Source: Uliginosibacterium aquaticum
Lineage (GTDB): Bacteria; Pseudomonadota; Gammaproteobacteria; Burkholderiales; Rhodocyclaceae
Assembly (NCBI RefSeq): GCF_012972705.2
Contig: NZ_JABCSC020000001.1
Span: 930,001-994,000 of the forward strand
Direction: 5' to 3'
DNA length: 64,000 nucleotides
Part shown: positions 36,651 through 44,984 of the stretch, piece after piece
Numbering within the stretch: position 1 is the stretch's first letter
How the letters are laid out: each line of letters starts with the position of its first letter
The notes under the pieces: model-generated
The model's input: only the letters and a program-made list of their open reading frames with translations
Databases searched by the model: none
Told to the model about the DNA's origin: nothing
Translations under genes and position numbers: made by a program

Positions 36651-37103
36651 ATGAAAACAGTTCCCTTCCTGTGCGTGGCCTGGCTGGCCGCGTTCGGTAG
36701 TGCTCACGCAGCGGATGAGTTTGCTTCTGCCAAAGAGGCTGAAAGCATGGTGGTCAAGGCCGTTGCGGCGCTCAAGTCCAACCGCGCGGCGACGCTGAGC
36801 GAGATCACGGCCAAAGCCCCGAAATGGATTGATCGTGATCTTTATCCGGTGGTGTATGACACCACCGGCAAGGTGCTGGCTCATGGCCAGAACGACAAGA
36901 TGGTCGGCAAGGATCTGATCGATTTCAAGGATCCGGACGGCAAGCTGTTTGTGCGTGAGCGTGTTGATCTTGCCAAAAGCAAAGGCAAGTTTTGGCAGGA
37001 CTACAAATTCACCGATCCGGTCAGCAAAAAGGTTTTGCCCAAGCAAGCGTATTGCGAGCGCTCCGGCGAGGACATTGTCTGTGCCGGCGTGTACAAGCGT
37101 TGA
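36651..37103 (+). CDS. Secreted single-Cache-domain protein
   Basis: Periplasmic protein of 150 aa: signal peptide (residues 1-20, SAHAAD) and one soluble single-Cache domain (LYPVVYDTTGKVLAHGQNDKMVGKDL, FWQDYKFTDPVSKKV), with no membrane helix after the domain. Two cysteines near the C-terminus (YCERSGEDIVCAGVYKR) may form a disulfide. GGAGG lies before ATG 36651. It sits 62 nt before a receptor gene that has a different sensor, so it may act as a ligand-binding partner; this is inference. Confidence 0.85.
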   Translation: MKTVPFLCVAWLAAFGSAHAADEFASAKEAESMVVKAVAALKSNRAATLSEITAKAPKWIDRDLYPVVYDTTGKVLAHGQNDKMVGKDLIDFKDPDGKLFVRERVDLAKSKGKFWQDYKFTDPVSKKVLPKQAYCERSGEDIVCAGVYKR

Positions 37104-37165
37104 GCCTGCGTGAAGGGGCCGGCTTCTGCCGGGCCCGCTAGCCTGATACCCACCGGGAGCGCTTC

Positions 37166-38782
37166 ATGCGGATCATTCACCGGATGCTCGCTGCACCGCT
37201 CTTGTGCGCGCTGCTCATGCTGCTCCTTGGGGCCAGCAGTGTCATTTCGATCAACGCAATGGGCGCTGCCCTGCGCGAGCTGTTCGAACAACGCTTCAAC
37301 TATGTGCTCCTCCTCAAGGGGCTGGAAAACGGCCTCCTGCAGTCTCATGCCGAGGCCTACAGCCTGTTCACGGCGCTGGATGGTCTGGCTTCCGAAAAGG
37401 TGGCGGCGCGCACAGCAGCCATCGATGCGGCCATCGTCCGGACCGACTCCCAGGTCCAGGCCATCCGCACTGCAAACGATATCGGGGAAGCCGAACGTGC
37501 CGTGCTGGGCGAGGTGGCCAGCGGTCTGGCGCGTTATCGCAAGGCCGTCAGTACGGCGCTGGATATGGCGACCGTGGACCCCAACATGGGCCGCTCGGGC
37601 ATGCAGACCGCTGACGATGTGTTCCGCGAGATCGTCCGGGCGATGAGTCAGGCCATCGAGAGCCAGACCGATGCGGCTCGCGAGCGTTATGAGTCCGCCG
37701 AAGCGGATGCCCGCCAGGCACTCCTGATGACGGCGGCGATTCTGGTCGCGTCCCTGTTGCTTTCCATCGTCACCAGCTTCTTCATGGCACGCCGGATAGC
37801 CATCCCGATGGCTGATGCCGTGCGCGTAGCCGGCCGGGTGGCCGACGGTGATCTGACCGAGCGGATCGCACCGCAGTCCGCCGACGAGGTGGGCCAGTTG
37901 CTGATGGCGCTGGCGCGCATGCAGGAGGGCTTGCGCATCGTGATTGGTGAGGTGCAGGCCAGTGTGCGTAATGTAGAGGAAGCTGCCCACACCATGAGCG
38001 GTGTGGCCAGTGGTGTGGCTGAAACAGTCAGCCAGCAGAGCACTTCCCTGGCAGGTATTTCGCAGATGGTGAGTGGCCTTACTGAAAGTGTGTGGAGCGC
38101 TGCCGAGCGCACCGAGGCGGTGGTGCAGGTTGCACACGAAACCTCGCAGACGGCCACCTGTGGACGCGACCTTGTGCTTCACGCCGCAGAAGAAGTGCGC
38201 CACATCGTGAGCACCGTGGATGGCACCGCCAACTCGATGACGGCTCTCGTCAGCAGCGCCGAAGAGATCAGCGGTTTTGCCAACGTGATCCACGAGATTG
38301 CGGACCAGACCAATCTGCTGGCGCTTAATGCTGCAATTGAAGCTGCGCGTGCCGGCGAGGGTGGGCGTGGTTTTGCCGTGGTCGCTGATGAGGTGCGCAA
38401 GCTGGCCGAAAAAACCGCGACGGCCACCTCACAGATCCAGCGAATGATCGAGCAGGTACAACGCCAGGCGCGGGAAGCGGCAGGTGAAATGGGCGTGGCG
38501 CGGCAGCAGGTGGAAAGCGGCGTGAGCGAAGTTGAAAGCCTGCGCGATCCGCTACGCCAGCTTGATGAAGGTGCCCATCGCTCGCTGGAGAATTTGCGTG
38601 AGCTGAGTGAAGTGGCGCGCCAGCAAACCAGCGCTTCGACCGAGATTGCCCAGCGTGTGGAGCAGATCAGCCAGAGTAGCGCGATTAGTTCCTCTGCCGT
38701 AGAACGTGGGCGCGAGGCTGCAGGCGAACTGGAGCATCTCGCTCGCGGCCTGACCGAGACGGTCGCACGCTTCCGCTGCTGA
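37166..38782 (+). CDS. Methyl-accepting chemotaxis protein downstream of the Cache gene
   Basis: Receptor of 538 aa: membrane helix 1 (~8-30), helical periplasmic sensor (~31-190, four-helix-bundle type), helix 2 (~191-212, [25 protein letters not shown]), HAMP and signalling domain with [22 protein letters not shown] tip. C-terminus without pentapeptide. Follows the secreted Cache protein on the same strand and is probably co-transcribed with it. Confidence 0.93.
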   Translation: MRIIHRMLAAPLLCALLMLLLGASSVISINAMGAALRELFEQRFNYVLLLKGLENGLLQSHAEAYSLFTALDGLASEKVAARTAAIDAAIVRTDSQVQAIRTANDIGEAERAVLGEVASGLARYRKAVSTALDMATVDPNMGRSGMQTADDVFREIVRAMSQAIESQTDAARERYESAEADARQALLMTAAILVASLLLSIVTSFFMARRIAIPMADAVRVAGRVADGDLTERIAPQSADEVGQLLMALARMQEGLRIVIGEVQASVRNVEEAAHTMSGVASGVAETVSQQSTSLAGISQMVSGLTESVWSAAERTEAVVQVAHETSQTATCGRDLVLHAAEEVRHIVSTVDGTANSMTALVSSAEEISGFANVIHEIADQTNLLALNAAIEAARAGEGGRGFAVVADEVRKLAEKTATATSQIQRMIEQVQRQAREAAGEMGVARQQVESGVSEVESLRDPLRQLDEGAHRSLENLRELSEVARQQTSASTEIAQRVEQISQSSAISSSAVERGREAAGELEHLARGLTETVARFRC

Positions 38783-38932
38783 AATCCGCGCGCTGCCGCG
38801 CAGACAAAGGCCCTCTTGGGCTTGGCTCCAGGGTGCCTTGAATCCGATCCGGGCAGATCCAGCCGGCATGCCTGCGCCATAGCCGGGCGGGCGCTGCGCT
38901 ACACTGGCGCCTTGCCCAAGCCGGAGTTCTCC

Positions 38933-39586
38933 ATGTCCGCCACCTCGTCCGAAGCCCTGCCGCGCAGCCTTGCTATCCTGGTCGTCCTGGCCCTGATCGT
39001 GTCCGGTATCGCCCCCTTCGATCGCATTACCTGGGTCATGGAAGTCGTGCCTGCGGTGCTTGCAGTAGCTGTGCTGGTGGCCAGCCGCCAGCGCTATCCG
39101 CTCACGGATTTGCTCTACATCCTCATTGCCTTGCATTGCCTCGTCCTGATCTATGGCGGGGCCTATACCTATGCCCGGGTGCCGCTTGGCTTCTGGCTGC
39201 AGGACTGGCTGGGCTTTGCGCGCAACCCCTATGATCGTCTCGGCCACTTCATGCAGGGCTTTGTGCCGGCCATGGTGGCGCGTGAAATCCTGCTACGCGG
39301 CGCCTGGGTGCGCGGCCGGCGAATGGCTGCCTTCCTGTGCATCTGCGTAGCGCTGGCCGTGAGTGCCTGTTACGAGCTGGTCGAATGGTGGGCGGCACTG
39401 CTGCTCGGGCAGGGGGCTGACGAGTTTCTCGGCACCCAGGGCGACCAGTGGGATACGCAGTGGGATATGTGCATGGCGCTGATCGGAGCCTGCACTGCGA
39501 TGCTCTTGTTCGCGGGCTGGCACGATCGCCAGATCGCGAAAATGAACCAAGGCAAACCCACAGGCGGAGCGCCTTCTTCTGCGTAG
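38933..39586 (+). CDS. DUF2238 (YjdF-like) inner-membrane protein
   Basis: Polytopic protein (217 aa) with about six membrane helices. Family features: YTYARVPLGFWLQ, NPYDRLGHFMQGFVPA, ELVEWW and the conserved acidic stretch DEFLGTQGDQWDTQWDM. Function unknown in the family. ATG 38933 removes a 39-residue non-hydrophobic upstream extension. Confidence 0.87.
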   Translation: MSATSSEALPRSLAILVVLALIVSGIAPFDRITWVMEVVPAVLAVAVLVASRQRYPLTDLLYILIALHCLVLIYGGAYTYARVPLGFWLQDWLGFARNPYDRLGHFMQGFVPAMVAREILLRGAWVRGRRMAAFLCICVALAVSACYELVEWWAALLLGQGADEFLGTQGDQWDTQWDMCMALIGACTAMLLFAGWHDRQIAKMNQGKPTGGAPSSA

Positions 39587-39679
39587 GTGCATCTTGATCT
39601 GTTCGGTCTTAAGTATTCGCCTTGCAGGAGCGCTCGGGAAGCATGGTGCCGGGCGCCCTGCCTGGATTTGGGCGTCACC

Positions 39680-40151
39680 GTGATTTCTTACCGCGAAGCC
39701 TCCGTCACGGACCTGAGTTCAATCTGCGCGCTGGGCAATGAGGCGCACCAGATCCACCGTGCTGCCTGGCACAGATATTCGCGCCCTGTGGTGGCCTCGA
39801 GCGCGATCATGACGCCTGGGCGAAGAGCCTTGCTTCTCCGGATTCCGCCATGTTTGTTGCGGAGGAGAATGCGTGGATCATCGGGTTCATCGCCGTCGGC
39901 CTGGTCAGTGAAACAGGCCCGCTCATGCAGCCATCACCTACGGTCGGATTGGCTCTGTCGGAGTCGCCGCAGAGCACAGAGGCAAGGGTGTTGGCCGGGC
40001 TCTGGTTGCTCTGGCCGAAGCGTGGGCGGCGAGACGTGGAGCCGCGGACATGCGTCTGCAGGTCTGGTCCTTCAACGAGAGAGCGATGGCCCTCTATGAA
40101 GAACTTGGCTATTCGGTTCGCTCCCATGTCCTGGGCAAGCGATTGCCATAG
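39680..40151 (+). pseudogene. GNAT N-acetyltransferase broken by two frameshifts
   Basis: Three frames join into one GNAT protein of ~157 aa. From GTG 39680 the chain reads VISYREASVTDLSSICALGNEAHQ; near 39770 a one-base loss moves it to the next frame (PCGGLERDHDAWAKS ... MFVAEENAWIIGFIAVG); near 39911 the loss of one A in an A-run moves it again to IGSVGVAAEHRGKGVGRALV, the acetyl-CoA loop, and on to the stop at 40149-40151 (ALYEELGYSVRS). The pattern is decay or sequencing error. Substrate not inferable. Confidence 0.8.
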
Positions 40152-40293
40152 CCGAGGGTAAGGATTGACGTTCGATTCAAGGCTTGCCTCAGCAGTCACT
40201 CGTGAATCCTGGCGGTGCCGGGAGCGCGAGAGTATTCGGGGCTGAAAGGCCGGCGCCAGACCCGCGTGTGTCTGGCGCATCCTTCTGCGGTCT

Positions 40294-40671
40294 TCAGGGC
40301 TTGGCGAGGTGCCAGGTGTTGTTCACGCCGTCTCCCGTGCGGTCGCCCGGTTTCTGATCCTTGATCCAGTAGTACAGCGGCTTGCCCTTGAAGGCCCACT
40401 GCTTCTTGCCGTCGTCGCGCGTGACGATGCTGTAGTCCCCACTCGGGGCTTCGCCCTCGGCCACGTAGAGCGGCGGCCAGTTTGTTGCGCAGGGGCCGTT
40501 ACAGACGCTCTTGCCGTTGCCTGCCGTGTCGCGGTCGAAGGTGTAGAGCGTCATGCCGCCGTTGCCGGTAAGGACGCCGTCAGTGAGCTTGGCCGGGGCT
40601 GGCGGCTGCATCGCACAGGCGGCGAGCAGGGCTGAGAGGAGCAGCGGGTAGGTGAGATGCCTGATTTTCAT
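40294..40671 (-). CDS. COG4315-type secreted lipoprotein
   Basis: Small lipoprotein (125 aa): signal with lipobox LLAAC (Cys19), then the COG4315 'secreted repeat' type sequence, GMTLYTFDRDTAGNGKSVCNGPCATNWPPL and KGKPLYYWIKDQKPGDRTGDGV. CxxxC in CNGPC may form a disulfide or bind a metal; function unknown. Divergent from the pectate lyase, 278 nt away. Confidence 0.88.
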   Translation of the reverse strand: MKIRHLTYPLLLSALLAACAMQPPAPAKLTDGVLTGNGGMTLYTFDRDTAGNGKSVCNGPCATNWPPLYVAEGEAPSGDYSIVTRDDGKKQWAFKGKPLYYWIKDQKPGDRTGDGVNNTWHLAKP

Positions 40672-40826
40672 GGTGTTCTCCTTATTGGGGTGGGGATGCG
40701 CACTTTGGGTCTGGCGCCCCTGCTGCAGACTATTCCGGGCCTGAGCGGGCTGCCCGGAAACCTCCCACTCGTACGCAATGGGGCCTTGCGCTGCTTGCGG
40801 GTGGCCTGAGCCTGCTGCTCTGCGAC

Positions 40827-40855
40827 TTGACTTGGACAGGGCGCCGGAACATATT
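40827..40855 (+). promoter_or_regulatory. Candidate promoter of the pectate lyase gene
   Basis: TTGACT (40827-40832), 17-nt spacer, CATATT (40850-40855), about 95 nt before the ATG. The rest of the 278-nt gap shows nothing else clear. Confidence 0.45.
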
Positions 40856-40949
40856 TCACGCCACTGAACTTATTACTTCAGTGCTAGAGACCCATTGCCG
40901 GGAGCCAGGACCGGCGATGGCCACTACATAGCCTGGCAGGAGACAAGAC

Positions 40950-42077
40950 ATGAAATTCCGTTTCATTACCGGCGCCTTGCTGGCGCTGGCGGCCGTCAGC
41001 ACCCAGGCCGCTTCGGATGCACCGACCGGCTACACCAAGTGTGCGCAGAACACCGGGGCGACCTGCACGATGACGGGCAGCCGCTCGGTGGCACTCGGCA
41101 AGTCCGGTAGCTTTGTTTACGCCACCAAGACGGACAGCTTTGCCTGCATCGGCTCGGCGTTCCCGAGCAATAGCTACACCACCTCGGCCTGGTGCTCGTA
41201 TGCTGGCAGTACGTCGGCGGCCTCCAGCGCAGCTGCTTCATCCGCTGCTGCCAGCGCGGCAGCATCTTCCAAGGCCGCTTCCAGTGCGGCGGCTTCGTCC
41301 AAGGCCGCTTCCAGCGTCGCCGCTTCGTCAAAAGCCGCCTCTTCGACTGCCGGTATCCCGGCGGCCACTGGCACTGTGATCAATCCCACGACGGTCACCA
41401 TTCCGGCCAATACCACCAAGGACTACGGCTTCCAGCGCATCGGCATTAGCGCCCAGGCCGCCAGCTGTGATGACGAAGGGCAGAAGCCGGTCTTCCTGCT
41501 CGAAGATGGCGCGGTGCTCAAGAACGTGATCATCCATGGTGGCCTCAATGGTTCCGATGGCGTGCATTGCAAGGGCAATTGCACGCTCGAGAACGTGCAT
41601 TGGGAAGACGTGTGTGAAGACGCGGCCACCATGCTCGGTGGCTCGGGCAAAGTCATGAGTGTGGTGGGGGGCTCGGCCAGCCATGCGTCGGACAAAGTGT
41701 TCCAGCACAACGGCAAGGGCAGCACGGTCAAGGTGCGGGATTTCAACACCTATGGCGATATTGGGCGTTTCTGGATGTCCTGCGGCAATTGCTCGGACAA
41801 CGGTGGCCCGCGCAAACTGGATATCGACCGTGTGAATATCACCGGCCGCATCTGGGATTCAGCCAAGAACGTCCAGGCCTATGCCATCCGCTTGAACTAC
41901 AACTACGGCGACAAGGCTACGGTGCGTAACCTGAAGATCAAGAACTACGTCAAGGGCAGCCCCAAGGTGTGCGTGCAGGCCGTGGGCGTGCAGCCGGGCG
42001 AGGCACAGACCAATAACGGCGAGTTCTTCAACACCGCCTATTGCGATCTGAGTCCGGCAGATGTGACGGCTTACTGA
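40950..42077 (+). CDS. Secreted pectate lyase, polysaccharide lyase family 3
   Basis: Exported enzyme (375 aa) that cleaves polygalacturonate by beta-elimination. Signal peptide (residues 1-20, STQAA), a Cys-containing N-terminal domain (~24-88; CAQNTGATCTMTG ... FACIGS ... AWCSY), an Ala/Ser linker with regular Lys (~90-132) and the PL3 catalytic beta-helix (~140-375), with family signatures GSDGVHCKGNCTLENVHWEDVCEDAAT and SDKVFQHNGKG. The N-terminal unit resembles a small accessory domain seen on other bacterial pectinases. Followed by a terminator. Confidence 0.92.
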   Translation: MKFRFITGALLALAAVSTQAASDAPTGYTKCAQNTGATCTMTGSRSVALGKSGSFVYATKTDSFACIGSAFPSNSYTTSAWCSYAGSTSAASSAAASSAAASAAASSKAASSAAASSKAASSVAASSKAASSTAGIPAATGTVINPTTVTIPANTTKDYGFQRIGISAQAASCDDEGQKPVFLLEDGAVLKNVIIHGGLNGSDGVHCKGNCTLENVHWEDVCEDAATMLGGSGKVMSVVGGSASHASDKVFQHNGKGSTVKVRDFNTYGDIGRFWMSCGNCSDNGGPRKLDIDRVNITGRIWDSAKNVQAYAIRLNYNYGDKATVRNLKIKNYVKGSPKVCVQAVGVQPGEAQTNNGEFFNTAYCDLSPADVTAY

Positions 42078-42102
42078 TCCCGCTCCGAGTACTTGCAAGC
42101 TG

Positions 42103-42135
42103 AGCCGCCCCGCGTGTTGCGCCGGGCGGCTTTTT
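42103..42135 (+). terminator. Terminator of the pectate lyase gene
   Basis: AGCCGCCC (42103-42110) / GGGCGGCT (42124-42131) then TTTTT. Lies 26 nt past the stop; also just beyond the convergent glnE end. Confidence 0.85.
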
Positions 42136-42190
42136 CATGCGGTGGGTTTTGGCATCAGCGTCCAAGCCGGGCGATGCAGGAGCCTCGCTG

Positions 42191-44857
42191 CTATTCGCCA
42201 AACACGCTCTGCCACAAGGCCTGTACTGGCGTGCGCCAATGGTCCAGGCTATCGTCGGGCACGCGGCTCTTGTACTGGTTCAGACGCAGGCCGTGCTGGG
42301 CGTGGCGCAGGGCGCGATAGCTGTTGGCGCTGGCTTCGGCCAGCGCTGCCGGAATCAGGCCGGCATTGGCCGCGCGGCCCAGGAGGGCGATGTTGCCCTT
42401 GTTTTCGGTGAGTTCGGGATGGGCGTGGGAATAGGCCAGCACCAGATACTGGACGATGAATTCCACGTCGATCAGGCCGCCTGCGTCATGCTTGAGCTCG
42501 AAGCCCGGTCCCTTGTTGGCGAAGGATTCGCGCATCTTGCGGCGCATGCCCAGCACCTCTTCGCGCAGCTTGGTGATGTCGCGCTGCTGGGCCAGCAGGC
42601 CGGTGCGCAGGGTTTCGAACTGGGCGCCTACGGCCGGGTGGCCAGCGCAGAAGCGGGCGCGCGTCAGGGCCTGCAACTCCCATACCCAGGCGTCATTGCG
42701 CAGGTATTGGGCGAAGCCTTCCAGGGACACCACCAGCAGACCGGATTCGCCGTTCGGGCGCAGGCGCGTGTCGATCTCGAAGAGGTGGCCAGCGGCGGTG
42801 CGACTGTCGAGCCAGGTATTGATGCGCTGGGCGAGGCGGGCGTAGACCGGCTGGCAGTCGGTGTTCGGGTCGTCATGCACATAGACCAGATCGAGGTCTG
42901 AGGCATAGCCGAGTTCCTTGCCACCGAGCTTGCCGTAGCCAAGGATGCCGAAGCGGTGTTCATCGGCGTGGCGGCGGGCGCGCTTCCAGTTCAGGCTGAG
43001 GGTTTCGGCCAGCACCGTATCTGCGGCGGCCGAGAGGTGGTCGGAGAGACGCTCCACGCTGAGCTGGCCGGCGAGATCCCGGTTGAGCAGGCGGAAGACC
43101 TGGGCATGGTGCTGCTCGCGCATCACGTCCATCTGGCGCTCCACATCGTCGCCGAGGCGCTCCATGGCCTCGTGCAGGGCGGTGGCGAAGTGGGACCAGT
43201 CCGGCTCCTCGGTGAGGCTGCGGTTATCCAGCAACTCGTCGAGCAGCAGCGGATGGCGCGTCACGTAGGTGGCGGCCCAGCTGGAGGCGGAGACCAGTTC
43301 CACCACGCGTGCCATGGCCTGTGGGTATTGCTGCAGCAGGGCGAGGTAGGCCGAGCGGCGGCAGATCGCTTCGAGCAGCTCGATCATGCGGGCGAGGGTC
43401 TGATCGGGATCGGGGCGTGCTGCGGCGAGCTCGAGGATGCGCGGCATCAGCGCATCCAGGCGGTGGCGGGCTTCGTCTCCCATGCTGCGCAGGCGGGCGC
43501 TGTTGCGGAACTCCTGCAGGCGGGCGGAGGATTCGAGCGGCTTGCGGTAGCCAAGCTCGCCGAGGCAGTCGCCGGTCGGCCCGGCTTCACAGGCGCCTTG
43601 CCAGATCGGGTCGAGGCGATGATCTTGCGCCACCGGGTCGCCGAAGACTTCGGTGAAGTGCTTGCCCACGATGTGGCGGTGCACATTGAGTGCTGCGATG
43701 AGGCCCTCGTAATCGTCGCAGTTCATGGCCCGGGCCAGGCGCAGGCGGTCTTCGGCATTGCCCGGGATGGTATGGGTCTGGGCGTCTTCGAGATACTGGA
43801 TGCGGTGTTCGAGGCGGCGCAGGAAATCGTAGGCGGCGGCCAGCAGGGCTTCGGTTTCGGCTTCGAGCTGGCCGCGATGGACCAGCGCGCGCAGCACCTT
43901 GAGGGTCGGGCGGATCTGCAGGCCGTGATCACCGCCGCCGCGGATCAGCTGGAAGACCTGGGCCAGGAATTCGATTTCGCGGATGCCGCCGGGGCCGAGC
44001 TTTACGTTGTCCGCCATTTCGCGGCGGGCCACTTCGCGGCGGATCTGCGCATGCAGTTCGCGCATGGCGTTGATGGCGCCGAAGTCGAGATACTTGCGGA
44101 AGATGAAGGGGCGGGCGATGTTCTTCAGCTCATCGTGGCGTGTGCCGGTCAGCGGGCGCGCCTTGATCCAGGCGTAGCGCTCCCATTCGCGGCCCTGGGT
44201 GATGAAGTAGTTCTCCAGCATCTCGAAGCAGGCCACCAGCGGGCCGGAGTCGCCATTCGGGCGCAGGCGCATGTCGACGCGGAACACATAGCCATCGCCG
44301 GTGAGCTCAGAGATCGCGCCGATCAGCGCGCGACCCAGGCGGGTAAAGAAATCGAAGTTGCTGATGCTGCGTGCGCCGTCGGTTTCGCCGTCTTCTGGGT
44401 AGGCAAAGATCAGATCGATATCGGAGGACACATTCAGCTCGCCGCCACCGAGTTTGCCCATGCCGATCACGATCAGCGCCTGGGCTTCGCCAGAGGGACT
44501 GCGCGGTGTGCCAAAGCGGGTCGTGAGCTGGGCCGTGAGCACGCGCTGGGCGGTGACGATGGCGGCCTCAGCGATGTTGGTCATGGCCGCGGTGACTTCC
44601 TCCAGCGGCGCCAGCCCGGCCAGATCGCGCACCATGGCGTGCGCCGCCACCCAGCTCTTGAGGGCGCGCAGGCGCGGGGCCAGATTCGTCTCGTCGAGCG
44701 GGCTTTCTGCCAGGAAGGCTTCCATGTCGGCGCGCGTGAGTGGCGCAGCAAGACTCGTCCCGAGGCGCTCGGCCAGCCAGGGACGGGCAGCAAGCTGGCG
44801 TTCGAGGTGGCGGCTGTGGGCACAGGCGCGGCTGATCAGGGCAGTGGTATCGGTCAT
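42191..44857 (-). CDS. glnE: Bifunctional glutamine-synthetase adenylyltransferase GlnE
   Basis: Enzyme of 888 aa that adds and removes AMP on glutamine synthetase under PII control. Two nucleotidyltransferase domains: the N-terminal deadenylylase (GMGKLGGGELNVSSDIDLIF) and the C-terminal adenylylase (GYGKLGGKELGYASDLDLVY), joined by the regulatory middle. ATG 44857 begins MTDTTALISRAC; upstream in-frame codons to 45091 lie in the divergent yhdP. 127 nt from the yhdP start. Confidence 0.95.
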   Translation of the reverse strand: MTDTTALISRACAHSRHLERQLAARPWLAERLGTSLAAPLTRADMEAFLAESPLDETNLAPRLRALKSWVAAHAMVRDLAGLAPLEEVTAAMTNIAEAAIVTAQRVLTAQLTTRFGTPRSPSGEAQALIVIGMGKLGGGELNVSSDIDLIFAYPEDGETDGARSISNFDFFTRLGRALIGAISELTGDGYVFRVDMRLRPNGDSGPLVACFEMLENYFITQGREWERYAWIKARPLTGTRHDELKNIARPFIFRKYLDFGAINAMRELHAQIRREVARREMADNVKLGPGGIREIEFLAQVFQLIRGGGDHGLQIRPTLKVLRALVHRGQLEAETEALLAAAYDFLRRLEHRIQYLEDAQTHTIPGNAEDRLRLARAMNCDDYEGLIAALNVHRHIVGKHFTEVFGDPVAQDHRLDPIWQGACEAGPTGDCLGELGYRKPLESSARLQEFRNSARLRSMGDEARHRLDALMPRILELAAARPDPDQTLARMIELLEAICRRSAYLALLQQYPQAMARVVELVSASSWAATYVTRHPLLLDELLDNRSLTEEPDWSHFATALHEAMERLGDDVERQMDVMREQHHAQVFRLLNRDLAGQLSVERLSDHLSAAADTVLAETLSLNWKRARRHADEHRFGILGYGKLGGKELGYASDLDLVYVHDDPNTDCQPVYARLAQRINTWLDSRTAAGHLFEIDTRLRPNGESGLLVVSLEGFAQYLRNDAWVWELQALTRARFCAGHPAVGAQFETLRTGLLAQQRDITKLREEVLGMRRKMRESFANKGPGFELKHDAGGLIDVEFIVQYLVLAYSHAHPELTENKGNIALLGRAANAGLIPAALAEASANSYRALRHAQHGLRLNQYKSRVPDDSLDHWRTPVQALWQSVFGE

Positions 44858-44984
44858 GGTGGAAACGCGACGGACGGTTGTCAGACTCTGTGATCTACGG
44901 CGGAATAAAGGGCGGCAGCAGGTCCGGCCCTGATAAAATCGCCCTCCCATCATGCCGCCACCGCAGTGGCGACGTCCAGCCTGA

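Noticed and set aside
39850-40161. 103-aa frame as a separate gene
   Set aside because: Its N-terminal part is the middle third of the frameshifted GNAT gene; the rest is out of frame.
41207-41350. Repeat array (possible CRISPR or satellite)
   Set aside because: It is the coding sequence of the Ala/Ser/Lys linker in the pectate lyase; units are in frame and not separated by unique spacers.
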